DNA of 10,510 bases from Methanomicrobiales archaeon (GTDB lineage Archaea; Halobacteriota; Methanomicrobia; Methanomicrobiales; Methanospirillaceae): the NCBI GenBank assembly GCA_012798365.1, contig JAAZNH010000076.1, positions 1 to 10,510 of the forward strand, in the 5' to 3' direction. Below the pieces are notes generated by a model. It did not search any database, was not told the DNA's origin, and saw only the letters and a list, made by a program, of their open reading frames with translations. Below, in pieces: positions 1 through 7,083 of this stretch. How positions within the stretch are numbered: the first letter of the stretch is position 1; the number at the start of each line of letters is the position of its first letter. Position numbers and translations under genes: made by a program.

Positions 1-278
1 CCTTCAGGACAGCAGTATCCTCCACTCGTGCTGTAGATGTAATACCCGGCCTCGCACGAAGGACCGGAGACATACGTGTAATCCGTGGTCGTGCTACCCG
101 TGCTTCCGCTGTTTGTTTCGTAATCATCAGGACAGTTGTAAACACAGTGCGAAGGCCCGACTGGCGGGGCACCAATCTCATACGCTATGGCTGGAGAGAC
201 TGCAAGAAGAATCAGAAGAATAATTCCGGAAATCCAGAGAAACGACAGTGATCCAGAGCCGGGAGCATACGGTCGCAT
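1..278 (-). CDS. Exported Cys-rich protein, N-terminal part (runs off window edge)
   Basis: Reading leftwards from ATG 276-278 the frame stays open for 92 codons to the window edge. It begins MRPYAPGSGS, then has a hydrophobic segment of about 20 residues (LWISGIILLILLAVSPAIA). This looks like a Sec signal peptide cleaved near AIA|YEIG. The mature part is Gly/Ser/Thr/Tyr-rich with paired cysteines: HCVYNC, then SCEAGYY, then GGYCCPEG. That suggests a small disulfide-bonded extracellular domain. Family not recognised. A G-rich tract lies just before the ATG, and a TATA-like box sits about 50 nt upstream. The C-terminus is not in the window, so length and function are open. Confidence 0.6.
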   Translation of the reverse strand, partial: MRPYAPGSGSLSFLWISGIILLILLAVSPAIAYEIGAPPVGPSHCVYNCPDDYETNSGSTGSTTTDYTYVSGPSCEAGYYIYSTSGGYCCPE

Positions 279-309
279 ACTTCCCCCCCAATCGATACTG
301 CGTGATAAT

Positions 310-333
310 GCCCGTTCCGGGCAATAAATATAT
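310..333 (-). promoter_or_regulatory. Promoter of the Cys-rich exported protein
   Basis: On the minus strand an AT-rich TATA-like element (ATATATTTATT, 323-333) would place transcription start near 300, about 20 nt before the ATG at 278. Between it and the start lies an inverted repeat, GCCCG TTC CGGGC (310-322), a possible operator or start-site hairpin. Assigned from position only. Confidence 0.4.
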
Positions 334-378
334 GGGCGGAATAATGATCCCGGGTATCAGGGATGGGGACAGACAGAA

Positions 379-416
379 CCGGGTGTTAAAACCGGAAAAT
401 GAATAGAGGGGGGGGG
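379..416 (-). other. Imperfect hairpin and 9-nt C tract after a lipoprotein gene
   Basis: Just downstream of the lipoprotein stop codon (421-423, minus strand) is a run of nine C (G on plus, 408-416). It is followed by an imperfect inverted repeat (CCGG arms around a T/A-rich centre, 380-396). This could act as the 3' end of the transcript. The homopolymer is also prone to length errors, but it lies outside the coding frame. Confidence 0.25.
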
Positions 417-420
417 CGGA

Positions 421-996
421 TCAGCGGATTGCCCCGGAGTCAACCGTCCAGCGGATGTGATAGTCCGGGACCGTTGAGATTGGGACATCATCCGAGGGGT
501 TTTCCATGAAATAGACGTCCAGCGTGCCACCCTTTGCAAGAGCCTCGACGTCACGGTCGGACCGGACATTCACGTAGTCGCGGGCGGCTTCGTACACATT
601 CGGCGGGATCCAGCCGGACCGTGCACCACTGCCCCCGTGGGAGATCCCGATTCCCCCATAGGTCTTGCCATTCGCATCAGTCAGTTTGCAGAACCACGTC
701 ATCCGCAGTGCCTGCGTCCCCTTGTTCCGGACTGCAATATAGATCGTCAGCTCCTGGTTGCCGTCCGCCTCGACCTGCCCGAGCTCGAAACTGTCGATCC
801 ATGCCTCAAAGGAACCGTTCCGGGTTGTCACGGTTGCATGCCCGCTCATGGGAAGCGGTGTCTTCTGTGACAGGGAATCCACGGACGTTGGGAGGGAAGG
901 CCCGGATGATGCGGGCCCGGTGACCGGGGATGTGGTGGTGCAGCCTGCCGAACATACGAGGCAAAGAAGGATGATGATACCTGCAATGGATTTCAT
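421..996 (-). CDS. Lipoprotein with Ig-like domain, function unknown
   Basis: This is a 191-aa protein. Residues 1-18 form a lipoprotein signal peptide ending in a lipobox-like SAG|C19. It is followed by a Thr/Ser/Pro-rich linker (about 20-50) that would tether the protein to the membrane. Residues 52-190 look beta-rich, with FEAWIDSFELG and a conserved-looking strand ELTIYIAVRNKGTQALRM. This resembles the DUF4352-type Ig-like fold of small archaeal and bacterial lipoproteins, but the match is by eye and not certain. The start is supported by a GGAG Shine-Dalgarno (in 1005-1010) about 8 nt before ATG 994-996. It is divergent from the lipoprotein starting at 1150, so the two share a 153-bp promoter region. 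Confidence 0.8.
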   Translation of the reverse strand: MKSIAGIIILLCLVCSAGCTTTSPVTGPASSGPSLPTSVDSLSQKTPLPMSGHATVTTRNGSFEAWIDSFELGQVEADGNQELTIYIAVRNKGTQALRMTWFCKLTDANGKTYGGIGISHGGSGARSGWIPPNVYEAARDYVNVRSDRDVEALAKGGTLDVYFMENPSDDVPISTVPDYHIRWTVDSGAIR

Positions 997-1149
997 GGGA
1001 TGAACTCCGGTTCAATTGTGATGTACTCATTGTCGTTTCGGAGAAAAAAGCGTAACGGGAAGCACAACACAATCCCCCGTGCACCCGTGAGCGAGTCTGA
1101 CCCACAAAACCGGCAAATCTTTAACGTGTTCCATCGCCACCCATGATCC
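997..1149. promoter_or_regulatory. Divergent promoter region between two lipoprotein genes
   Basis: The rightward gene has a TATA-like AAATCTTTAA at 1115-1124. That puts the start site near 1147, so the mRNA for ATG 1150 would be close to leaderless. The leftward gene has a T-rich stretch (A run on plus, 1044-1049) and a proper Shine-Dalgarno, so it probably has a leader. A weak inverted repeat, ACGGG (1055-1059) and CCCGT (1076-1080), lies between them. Confidence 0.35.
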
Positions 1150-1986
1150 ATGCGCACGGTGTTTTTCCCGGCAGCCTGCATTTTTCTTGCCGCCAGCCTG
1201 GCCTTCTGTTCCGGCTGTACCGCCCCGGATCCCATGGCCGGAGGTTCTCAAGGCGCATCGTTGCCCGTGACGGCATCCCCGGTCCAGGTAACTCCGGCGG
1301 AAATCTCCACAACCCTGCAGGCAGCACCATCTCCGGAATCCGTGACGGCACAACCCGGTCGGGAAATCACCGTGCAGCCATCAGTGGAGCCGGTCGCTGC
1401 CGTGACAACACTCCCCGTTTCACCCACACCGGTCCCTTCCCCGACCTGGATCCAGAAATCGCCGGTTGCAGATTCCATCGATGACCCGCAGATCGTCGGA
1501 TTTACGTACAAAAAGGAAGCGCTTCCGTTTGAGATCCCCAACTGCGGGATGCTTGACGCGTTCCCGGCCGTTGCCGGGGAACCTGCATACGGGATTCTCC
1601 AGCCGGAAGTCCGGCTCATCCTTGTCGATCCTGGTGAAGTCTCCGCGTTCCTGCGGGCAAACGCCGGGGAACACCGCGATGATCCCAACCCGGCCTACTG
1701 GGTTGATGCAAGCCTCATCGGCGGGGCGGCCTGTTCCGGCACAATTGCCAGCCCGACCTGGAATTTCGCCCGTTTCAACGGCACACTGGTCCCCCGGAAC
1801 GCAAAGCCGGCGGTCTATGATATCGGCATCAATGTCCGGTCCCATGGCAGGATCATCACCCAGCTGCGGATCACCGAGAAACTCGAACTGGATCACCCGG
1901 TCGAGATAACCCGCTACATCCCGATCATGACACGGGAGGCCGAAGCGTTCGATACAATGGATCTCGTGTTTGCGAAACGGGCCTGA
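1150..1986 (+). CDS. Lipoprotein with long Pro/Thr linker, function unknown
   Basis: This is a 278-aa protein. Residues 1-22 are a signal peptide followed by a lipobox-like CSG|C23. Residues 24-103 are a low-complexity Pro/Thr/Ser/Val linker (repeated VTxxPVxVTP-like stretches) typical of archaeal surface proteins and probably extended and glycosylated. The globular part is residues 105-278. It starts DPQIVGFTYKKEALPFEIPNC and ends in a mixed beta region with two further cysteines (C132 and one near 195). The family is not recognised. ATG 1143 lies in another frame that gives a basic, non-protein-like shadow, so ATG 1150 is preferred. It ends with TGA, 134 bp before the next gene on the same strand. 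Confidence 0.82.
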   Translation: MRTVFFPAACIFLAASLAFCSGCTAPDPMAGGSQGASLPVTASPVQVTPAEISTTLQAAPSPESVTAQPGREITVQPSVEPVAAVTTLPVSPTPVPSPTWIQKSPVADSIDDPQIVGFTYKKEALPFEIPNCGMLDAFPAVAGEPAYGILQPEVRLILVDPGEVSAFLRANAGEHRDDPNPAYWVDASLIGGAACSGTIASPTWNFARFNGTLVPRNAKPAVYDIGINVRSHGRIITQLRITEKLELDHPVEITRYIPIMTREAEAFDTMDLVFAKRA

Positions 1987-2057
1987 GGGAAATCACGCCG
2001 GCATCACAACCCGTCCCTGAAGGCAGCAGGCAGGACACCTGCGGGGACTTCAGATCG

Positions 2058-2118
2058 CAATATCTTTCGCTGTTGTCCATGCAAACGTACTGCAACATGG
2101 GTGCAGGGCAGGATGATC
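2058..2118 (+). promoter_or_regulatory. Promoter and ribosome binding site that decide the next start
   Basis: A TATA-like AATATCTTT (2059-2067) would start transcription near 2088. That is downstream of the TTG (2073) and ATG (2079) candidates for the next gene, so those starts would not be in the mRNA. A GGCAGGATGATC sequence (2107-2118), resembling the archaeal GGAGGTGATC, ends 2 nt before ATG 2121. ATG 2097 remains possible. Confidence 0.35.
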
Positions 2119-2120
2119 AT

Positions 2121-3494
2121 ATGACACCGGATACTCCGCATGACGATAAACCGGATCCGGAAGGGGGAACCGCGGGTACAGAATCCCGGGACGATTATCT
2201 GCGCAGGCCGGATGATATCCTCATCACAATGCCGGAGCGGATGAGTTTCTGGTCCCACTACCTGATGGCAGGCGTCCCGGTCGTTCTTGTGATCCTCTGC
2301 ATCGGGGTGCGGATCGTTCTTGAGAATCTTTTCCATGTCAGCACTGCGTCACTCTATTCCGCCATTCCCTCATCGCTCTCCCCCTACACGTCGGGATTCA
2401 CGAGCCAGTATACCGCATCACTTGCCGGCGCCACGAGCATCGCAATCCTGCTGATAGCGCCGGTAGGCATCTTTCTCTTCGTTATCATCGCAGGCTGGGC
2501 GCTGCGGCAGACCGAGATGTGGGTGAGCACATTTCTCTGTATCGGCGTAAGCGTTCCTGCCGCACTTCTCATGACTGCTGCCACCGGCTATCCTCCATCA
2601 TCCACAGATTATTTGATCCGGCTCCTGCAGTGGACCGCGTTTTTTGTCCAGCCGTTCTCGGTTATCGCGGCAGTGGCGGTCCTTGTCGGAACGGAAAAAT
2701 ACCGGCAGTCGATCCGTTACCGGATCACCCCGTCAGGTACCTGGATCCAGGGCGGACTCTTCGGGTTGCAGGAGCACATGATCCCGCATAACCAGGTGGG
2801 CCGCATCGTCCTTGAACAGGACTATTTCGGCGCCCGGAGCAATTACGGGACACTGATCCCGGTCAGCACAACCCGCTGGGGAACCGAGACCTCGCTTCGT
2901 GCTCTCGGGGCTGCCGGGCAGAGAGACAATGCCGGCCTTGGTATCGGGTATGCACGGGGCCGCGAGGAAGGATCACGCGACCCGCTCGACTGCCTGTACG
3001 GGATTTCCGGACCCAGGAATGTGCAAAAGATCCTCTCGGGCCTGATCTGCCGGCAGGACGAACAGCAGGATCAGCAGGTCGCGTACCTGAAAAAAATCTA
3101 CGAATTGTCGGTTGCCGGTGCGGGAAATGCGGCCAGTATGCCGGGGGTCCCCACTACTCCGGAACAACCGGTTGTCACCCGGATTACATCTCTGGATGAA
3201 TTGGAAAACAAGCCGGTGGCCGGATACCGGCCTGCCGGAAGTATTCCCCCTCAGCCCGCCTGCATAGTCACCAGGATCACGGATATCGGGACATGCGATG
3301 CACCAGCCGGGGAGCGGGCCATCACCCGCGAGATCCCGCCGCTTCCCGGCAATGCAAACAAACCGGCTCAATCGCCTGCACCGCAGGAATCCCCGCTGGA
3401 CCAGATAAAAAAGCTTGCCGGACTCCGCGATGCCAGCATCATCACGGAAGAAGAGTTTGCCGAGAAGAAAGCGGACCTGCTCAGACGAGTGTAG
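2121..3494 (+). CDS. Membrane protein with PH-like (bPH2) and SHOCT domains
   Basis: This is a 457-aa protein from ATG 2121; the frame opens at TTG 2073, which would add 16 residues. A charged N-tail (1-45) is followed by four predicted membrane helices at about 47-68, 103-127, 134-155 and 169-190. Residues 198-309 resemble a bacterial-PH-type domain: YRITPSGTWIQGGLFGLQEHMIPHNQ, then VSTTRWG. It is interrupted by a Gly-rich insert. A flexible Pro-rich linker carries two copies of a VTRIT motif. Residues 424-457 are a good SHOCT domain (LDQIKKLAGLRDASIITEEEFAEKKADLL), a short helical module found at the C-termini of many membrane-associated proteins. The exact role is unknown; a scaffold or stress-linked membrane protein is a guess. 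It ends in TAG, showing that TAG serves as a normal stop here. Confidence 0.82.
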   Translation: MTPDTPHDDKPDPEGGTAGTESRDDYLRRPDDILITMPERMSFWSHYLMAGVPVVLVILCIGVRIVLENLFHVSTASLYSAIPSSLSPYTSGFTSQYTASLAGATSIAILLIAPVGIFLFVIIAGWALRQTEMWVSTFLCIGVSVPAALLMTAATGYPPSSTDYLIRLLQWTAFFVQPFSVIAAVAVLVGTEKYRQSIRYRITPSGTWIQGGLFGLQEHMIPHNQVGRIVLEQDYFGARSNYGTLIPVSTTRWGTETSLRALGAAGQRDNAGLGIGYARGREEGSRDPLDCLYGISGPRNVQKILSGLICRQDEQQDQQVAYLKKIYELSVAGAGNAASMPGVPTTPEQPVVTRITSLDELENKPVAGYRPAGSIPPQPACIVTRITDIGTCDAPAGERAITREIPPLPGNANKPAQSPAPQESPLDQIKKLAGLRDASIITEEEFAEKKADLLRRV

Positions 3495-3496
3495 GA

Positions 3497-3715
3497 TTAC
3501 TTTTCCGGCTGATCCGCAGGTTCCGGATCCTCATCATCCTTTTTCGGGGGAACCGGCGGTTCTTCTGCAAGAAGACCATAGACCATCACCGCGGCCGGGA
3601 AGAGGAGGGTTGCGTACAGGAGCGGGGGCTGGAATTTGACGAGTGCAAAGAGCCCGATGGCGAGGGCAAATGCAATGAAAGCCATGCGCATACAGATACA
3701 TTTCGGCCAAGCCAT
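3497..3715 (-). CDS. Small two-helix membrane protein
   Basis: A hydrophobic protein of 72 aa if started at ATG 3713-3715 (MAWPKC). The same frame could start at GTG 3760 (87 aa), ATG 3724, 3691 or 3685, and no clear Shine-Dalgarno decides. It has two membrane segments (FIAFALAIGLFALV and LLYATLLFPAAVMVYGLL) followed by an acidic, Pro-rich tail (EEPPVPPKKDDEDPEPADQ). Its stop lies 2 bp from the stop of the convergent SHOCT gene, so the two transcripts must overlap. Function unknown. Confidence 0.6.
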   Translation of the reverse strand: MAWPKCICMRMAFIAFALAIGLFALVKFQPPLLYATLLFPAAVMVYGLLAEEPPVPPKKDDEDPEPADQPEK

Positions 3716-3797
3716 TATCAGCATTTGCTGCAGGACAAACGCACAGAGAGATTGAAACACGGGGCCAGGGATGGCGAAGAGAAGGGGAAGGTGAACG

Positions 3798-3808
3798 AGA
3801 AAAAAAGA
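3798..3808 (-). terminator. T-tract terminator
   Basis: The minus strand has a run of seven T (A on plus, 3800-3806) about 35 nt after the stop of the 121-aa gene (3843). Such T tracts are the usual intrinsic termination signal in archaea. No strong hairpin is needed or seen. Confidence 0.35.
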
Positions 3809-3842
3809 GCCGGAAGAATATCCCGCTGCAACCGTCTTGTTA

Positions 3843-4208
3843 TCACGACGTTCCGAGCCGCTCTTTCAGAAGTGTAATGAGGTCGCCCAGCTCCTGACAC
3901 TGGCGCACCGCATCTGCACTGATCAGGACCGAGAGCTCAGTGCCCCGCTTCACCAGAACCGCCGGGTAAGCAATCGACCGGGACCCGAACTCGCGGCTGA
4001 ACTGGTCGCGGTCAAGACACCGCGACGTGATCCCGAGATCTTTTATGAACCGTTTCCACTCCTTTTTCATGCCCACCGGGCTGTGGGTGATTGCGCTGAG
4101 CGGGCAGGCAGTCTTCCCGGTGGAACGACCCGTGGAGTAGTCATGGAGTGATTCAAGCACCCCGCTGTCCAGGTTATACACAAACAGGAGCGTTATGGAA
4201 TCCGGCAT
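3843..4208 (-). CDS. Conserved small protein, possible thioredoxin-like fold
   Basis: This is a 121-aa protein. The order of motifs is a hydrophobic first strand with VYNLDSG (LLFVYNLDSG), TACPLSAITHSPVGMKKEW (residues 33-51), RDQF, and YPAVLV, followed by an Ile/Leu-rich C-terminal helix. It has the layout of a small conserved family of unknown function found in bacteria and archaea. Strand order and a cis-Pro-like YPA suggest a thioredoxin-like fold, but there is no CxxC motif. The cysteines C35, C64 and C104 are single. The start ATG 4206-4208 lies about 30 nt after a palindromic TATA box, so the mRNA is probably nearly leaderless. Whether it is enzymatic is not clear. Confidence 0.75.
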   Translation of the reverse strand: MPDSITLLFVYNLDSGVLESLHDYSTGRSTGKTACPLSAITHSPVGMKKEWKRFIKDLGITSRCLDRDQFSREFGSRSIAYPAVLVKRGTELSVLISADAVRQCQELGDLITLLKERLGTS

Positions 4209-4232
4209 ATATGATGCGTCTCGCCGTTCGTG

Positions 4233-4242
4233 GTATTAATAC
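4233..4242 (-). promoter_or_regulatory. Palindromic TATA box of the 121-aa gene
   Basis: GTATTAATAC is a perfect 10-bp palindrome centred about 30 nt upstream of ATG 4208. This is the expected distance for an archaeal TATA box driving a leaderless or very short-leader transcript. Confidence 0.45.
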
Positions 4243-4296
4243 GTTGGGATACTACCAGACAGCGAAAAGGATGATACGGAGTGTGTGATCGGGAAG

Positions 4297-4335
4297 ACCG
4301 GTTTATATCGTAAAATCGATTTCGTATGAACCGGT
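4297..4335. promoter_or_regulatory. Strong TATA box inside nested inverted repeats
   Basis: TTTATAT (4302-4308) is a near-consensus archaeal TATA box. It lies inside an inverted repeat, ACCGGTT (4297-4303) and AACCGGT (4329-4335). Nearly concentric with this is a perfect palindrome, AAATCGATTT (4313-4322). Read rightwards it would start RNA near 4330, next to ATG 4326, but the frame there is only a shadow antisense to the coiled-coil gene. Read leftwards (GATATAAA) it could be a second promoter for the 121-aa gene. The repeats look like a regulator site. Confidence 0.4.
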
Positions 4336-4374
4336 TGCAAAGACGAAAAGCCAATAGAAGATCCAGTCCGGCCC

Positions 4375-5667
4375 TTACCCGGAATCCTCTTCGGTCGGAG
4401 GCCAGTTCAGCCGCAGCCGGACATTCCTGCCGGTCATCTCCAGAAGACCCTCCTCGATCATCCGGGCCATGGCCTGGCGGTGCATGGCCGTGGTCTCCTG
4501 GACTGCAATCGCATCGTCACGGATCGCCGTCTCGCTCCGTACGAGCGTTTCAAGTTCCCTCATCTCGCCACGGAGCTCGTTTTTCTTCCCTTCGACATCG
4601 ATATTCTCCATCGCGGATGCAGAACGGTCATACTTCTCGCACGCTGCCCGGTAATCCTTGCACACGTTCCGCATGCCGTTGTTGAAAGCCCCGGCATCCA
4701 TGAAGAGGTACTGCTCCATCTCGTCTTCAACGGCAATCTCTCCGGATTCCACCATCTCCAGGAGAACCGGGTAGCCGTTGATAAGAGCCGATAACAGTTC
4801 ATCGCCATCCGGCACATCGCCGGTCTCCAGGATGCCGACCAGCCGGCCAAGGACGCGTTCCGCTTCATGGTCAGCACTTTTCTGTGCCGCATTCCACGCA
4901 CGACGGGTCAGGCCGGCGAGGATGAGCGCCAGCTTGTCGTAGATGGTCCGGAGCCGGGCCCGCTCATTTTTCAGCTTCACGAGATCGAGATAGGCCTGTG
5001 CAGCATACGCCTTCGGGTCGGATTCCAGCGTTGCCAGCGTTGCTTCAGCGATCGCGAGCTGCTCCTGGTGCGTGTGGAGGTTGGCGGAAGCCCGCGTCTC
5101 GGTTGCCATCGAGATCCGCGTCTCGGCATCGATCCGCTGGATCGCGGCAAAGAGCTGCCGGATCTTAGCTATCCTCCCGTTCAGGAGCCGGAACTCCGTC
5201 ACAGCCGGGGCAAGGATGCCCACTTCCTTGCGGATCCCGTCCCTTCCCGTGTGGAGCGCCAGCACCAGGTCAGAATATACCGGCAGCAGGAGGTGCGAGT
5301 ATTCCACAAAACAGGAATCGCACCGCTGGCAGAACTTCCATGCATGGTCATAGAAGGCATCGAAATTCTCGATAGTGGGATGGGCAAGGAGCCCGTCCGC
5401 GGGATCGAATGTTGTGAGCACTTCCTGCAGCACCGCTTTTGTCCCCGGATGGACGTCCGGGGGGATCTCCTGTTCCTGCAGGGGGACGATATGGCCGCGG
5501 ATGTCGTCGTACAGGGCGAGGATCTCACGGACGGGCTGCCTTGAGAACCTGCGGAATTCCGAGCCGGAGATCTCTTCCTGGTCATGGAGCCACTGGGGCA
5601 GCTCTGAATAGCCCATCACGAGCGGGAGATCCTCATCAAGGTGGGTTTTCATCGTATGCGTGAACAT
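4375..5667 (-). CDS. Coiled-coil protein with CxxCxxC motif, function unknown
   Basis: This is a 430-aa soluble protein that is mostly helical. It has no signal peptide and no membrane segment. Residues 1-110 hold QWLHDQEEISGSEFRRFSRQ. Residues 111-122 carry C113, C116 and C119 (FCQRCDSCF), spaced like a metal site but with only three cysteines clustered. C336 and C343 lie far away. Long heptad-like helices cover about 150-255 and 340-405. The end looks like a small winged-helix-like tail (MARMIEEGLLEMTGRNVRLRLNW). The frame is open upstream to 6366, but that part overlaps the next gene in another frame. ATG 5665-5667 is chosen for its GAGG about 7 nt upstream; ATG 5652 is the alternative. 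Family not recognised. Confidence 0.75.
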   Translation of the reverse strand: MFTHTMKTHLDEDLPLVMGYSELPQWLHDQEEISGSEFRRFSRQPVREILALYDDIRGHIVPLQEQEIPPDVHPGTKAVLQEVLTTFDPADGLLAHPTIENFDAFYDHAWKFCQRCDSCFVEYSHLLLPVYSDLVLALHTGRDGIRKEVGILAPAVTEFRLLNGRIAKIRQLFAAIQRIDAETRISMATETRASANLHTHQEQLAIAEATLATLESDPKAYAAQAYLDLVKLKNERARLRTIYDKLALILAGLTRRAWNAAQKSADHEAERVLGRLVGILETGDVPDGDELLSALINGYPVLLEMVESGEIAVEDEMEQYLFMDAGAFNNGMRNVCKDYRAACEKYDRSASAMENIDVEGKKNELRGEMRELETLVRSETAIRDDAIAVQETTAMHRQAMARMIEEGLLEMTGRNVRLRLNWPPTEEDSG

Positions 5668-5971
5668 GGCCGGCCTCGGGATGACAAGGGCATTCGGGAG
5701 ATTTTTTGGAAGTGCCTGAAAGGGACCTGGTTCCCAACGACAGGGTACTAACTGGTGAACCGGGCTGGTTTCCTTACTACCATGGATTATTATACGCACT
5801 ATAAAATGGTATGGATCGCTGACGATCGGGGCAGGTTTCCGCATGCCTGCAGGATTTGCAGCACGGAATGGAAGAATCCGCACTCTTTTATACAGAAAAA
5901 ATGTGAACGAAAAATGTACGGAAATCCGGGCGGAACCTGATGCGATAAGGATGCTCCCGGCAGGCACCAGC
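5668..5971 (-). promoter_or_regulatory. Intergenic region with promoter of the coiled-coil gene
   Basis: No gene is supported in these 304 bp. On the minus strand there are two TATA-like boxes, CATTTTATAG (5799-5808) and GTATAATAA (5786-5794). They are enclosed by an inverted repeat, TACCAT (5778-5783) and ATGGTA (5806-5811). Transcription from here would give a leader of roughly 100 nt before ATG 5667. The rest shows nothing clear. Confidence 0.35.
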
Positions 5972-6430
5972 CTACTCCGGCAGGGCAATCCGGTGCGTGC
6001 CAAAAATATAGAAGACCTGCAGTTTTGTGCCGGGCCGGAAGTCCGGCCTGACCGAGAAACGCATCCGCATCCGGATTGTTGCCTCAAACGCTTCCTCGTA
6101 CGGCGGCCGGACCGTGAGCGTGACATCAACAACCGGCTGCCGGTTGACCGAGATGCCGGTGTCGTCAAGCGATTTGATCTCTGCCGGGACCAGCATGCCC
6201 TGCCGGCGCACGAGCCGGGCATCGTACCATGCTGCAACCAGCGGGCCGGTGTACGAGAGGAAGAGCAGGACCAAAAAGAGCGTGAGCAGGAAGGGGAAGG
6301 CGAGGATAAATCCAAGCGTACTTTCCTCCGGTGTCGCGGGGGAATCGTTGAGGATGAACAGCGCAAGGGCGATCCACATCAAGGCAAAGCAGATCCATGC
6401 TGCGACCCGGAGTATACGGTCCCATGCCAT
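5972..6430 (-). CDS. Two-helix membrane protein, DUF3592-like
   Basis: This is a 152-aa protein with two membrane helices at about 7-26 and 39-62, separated by a short loop NDSPATPEES. A cytosolic or external beta domain follows (about 78-150): GMLVPAEIKSLDDTGISVNRQP, DVTLTV, then PGTKLQVFYIF. This order (modified-interface strand, 'tG..vN..P', then 'pGt.v.V.y') resembles DUF3592-type domains. The frame extends to 6580, but the start at ATG 6428-6430 is fixed by comparison. A truncated second copy at 7525-7668 is conserved from this ATG onward and only about 30 nt upstream of it. The stop is TAG. The gene's first 144 bp are part of a direct repeat that brackets the HEPN-MNT pair. Confidence 0.78.
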   Translation of the reverse strand: MAWDRILRVAAWICFALMWIALALFILNDSPATPEESTLGFILAFPFLLTLFLVLLFLSYTGPLVAAWYDARLVRRQGMLVPAEIKSLDDTGISVNRQPVVDVTLTVRPPYEEAFEATIRMRMRFSVRPDFRPGTKLQVFYIFGTHRIALPE

Positions 6431-6460
6431 GATAAGAGATGGTGGCCGGGGGTTTGTTAA
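6287..6460. repeat. Direct repeat copy A (5' end of the DUF3592-like gene)
   Basis: This 174-bp stretch recurs in the same orientation at 7526-7698. It includes a perfect 49-bp match (6324-6372 with 7562-7610) and a 26-bp match around the start codon. The homology covers the first 48 codons plus about 30 bp upstream, including a TTAACAA box on the minus strand (6454-6460). Confidence 0.9.
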
Positions 6461-6741
6461 GGTGTCGGGGCCGGATGAAGAAGCCGTAGAGATCAGGCTC
6501 ATCTTTTTAAAAATCGAGTAAGAGTGTATTTGGCCAGTGGGGTAAGAGGGGGAGTGCCCCTGCGGTCTTTTTCCCGGCATTTTTTCCTGAAGGCAGAATT
6601 TTGGATACTATCGATGCAACCTGCACGGTCATCGGTAGTGTGTTGTTATCTGATTCCGCATTGGTTGTGGTTCAACGGTGAGGGTGAGTATGGAGGAATT
6701 ATTCCCATGAAAAAACAACGATGAGGGCAGTATGGCATGAC
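6431..6741. other. Intergenic region left of the HEPN-MNT pair
   Basis: No convincing gene is present. On the minus strand the left part holds two candidate TATA boxes for the DUF3592-like gene. TTAACAA (6454-6460) is conserved in the second copy and fits a leaderless start at 6430. TTTTTAAAAA (6504-6513) would give a leader of about 50 nt. The right part holds a GGAAT/ATTCC inverted repeat (6696-6706). On plus, a GGAGG precedes a five-codon ORF (6708-6725), which is probably accidental. Confidence 0.4.
6708..6719 (-). terminator. T-tract terminator after the MNT gene
   Basis: The minus strand has six T in a row (A on plus, 6710-6715), about 25 nt beyond the TAA of the nucleotidyltransferase gene. 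A small GGAAT/ATTCC hairpin follows. This is consistent with an archaeal intrinsic terminator. Confidence 0.35.
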
Positions 6742-7083
6742 TTATGCAGAAGGGGTTGGAAGGACATGGACACCTTTCCTGATATTGTTGAAAAACAAAG
6801 AGTCATGGTCATTGAATTCGTCGGGGGCCAGGGTGATAATGTCAAGAGCTACCCGGTATTTCCGTATCGTGCTCATCTCTGCATCTTTCGTTGCGAGTGC
6901 CCGGGTAAAAATATCCATACCGTAAAAAACATCAGAGATTATCGCGATATCGATATCGCTCCCCGGTTTGAGGGTGCCGGTGCTGGAAGACCCGAAAATA
7001 ACCAGATCGTTAATCCGGATTCCTTTTTCCTCAAGAGAGTTTTTAAAAAAATTTACCGCTTCGATGACTTTTGCATCAACCAT
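6742..7083 (-). CDS. MNT-domain nucleotidyltransferase (antitoxin-type)
   Basis: This is a 113-aa minimal nucleotidyltransferase of the DNA polymerase beta superfamily. The diagnostic motif is complete: FGSSSTG (G31-S32) followed by SDIDIAI with catalytic-type D43 and D45, and a third acidic residue D81 in VALDIITL. It is the second gene of a pair, overlapping the HEPN gene by 31 bp, so the two are surely co-transcribed. In studied HEPN-MNT systems (MntA-HepT, type VII toxin-antitoxin) the MNT partner neutralises the HEPN ribonuclease by adding AMP to it. That role is inferred here. The catalytic residues are present, so it should be active. Confidence 0.9.
   Translation of the reverse strand: MVDAKVIEAVNFFKNSLEEKGIRINDLVIFGSSSTGTLKPGSDIDIAIISDVFYGMDIFTRALATKDAEMSTIRKYRVALDIITLAPDEFNDHDSLFFNNIRKGVHVLPTPSA

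Noticed and set aside
4326..4685. Rightward ORF just after a strong TATA box
   Set aside because: It is antisense to the coiled-coil gene and has Arg/Ser-rich shadow composition. The promoter itself is kept as a finding.
5668..6366. N-terminal extension of the coiled-coil ORF, making it 663 aa
   Set aside because: It overlaps the membrane-protein gene in another frame on the same strand, is Arg/Ser-rich and low in protein character, and a better start with GAGG exists at 5667.
6695..6725. GGAGG followed by a five-codon ORF, MKKQR
   Set aside because: Too short and isolated; the A run is better explained as the T-tract terminator of the MNT gene on the other strand.
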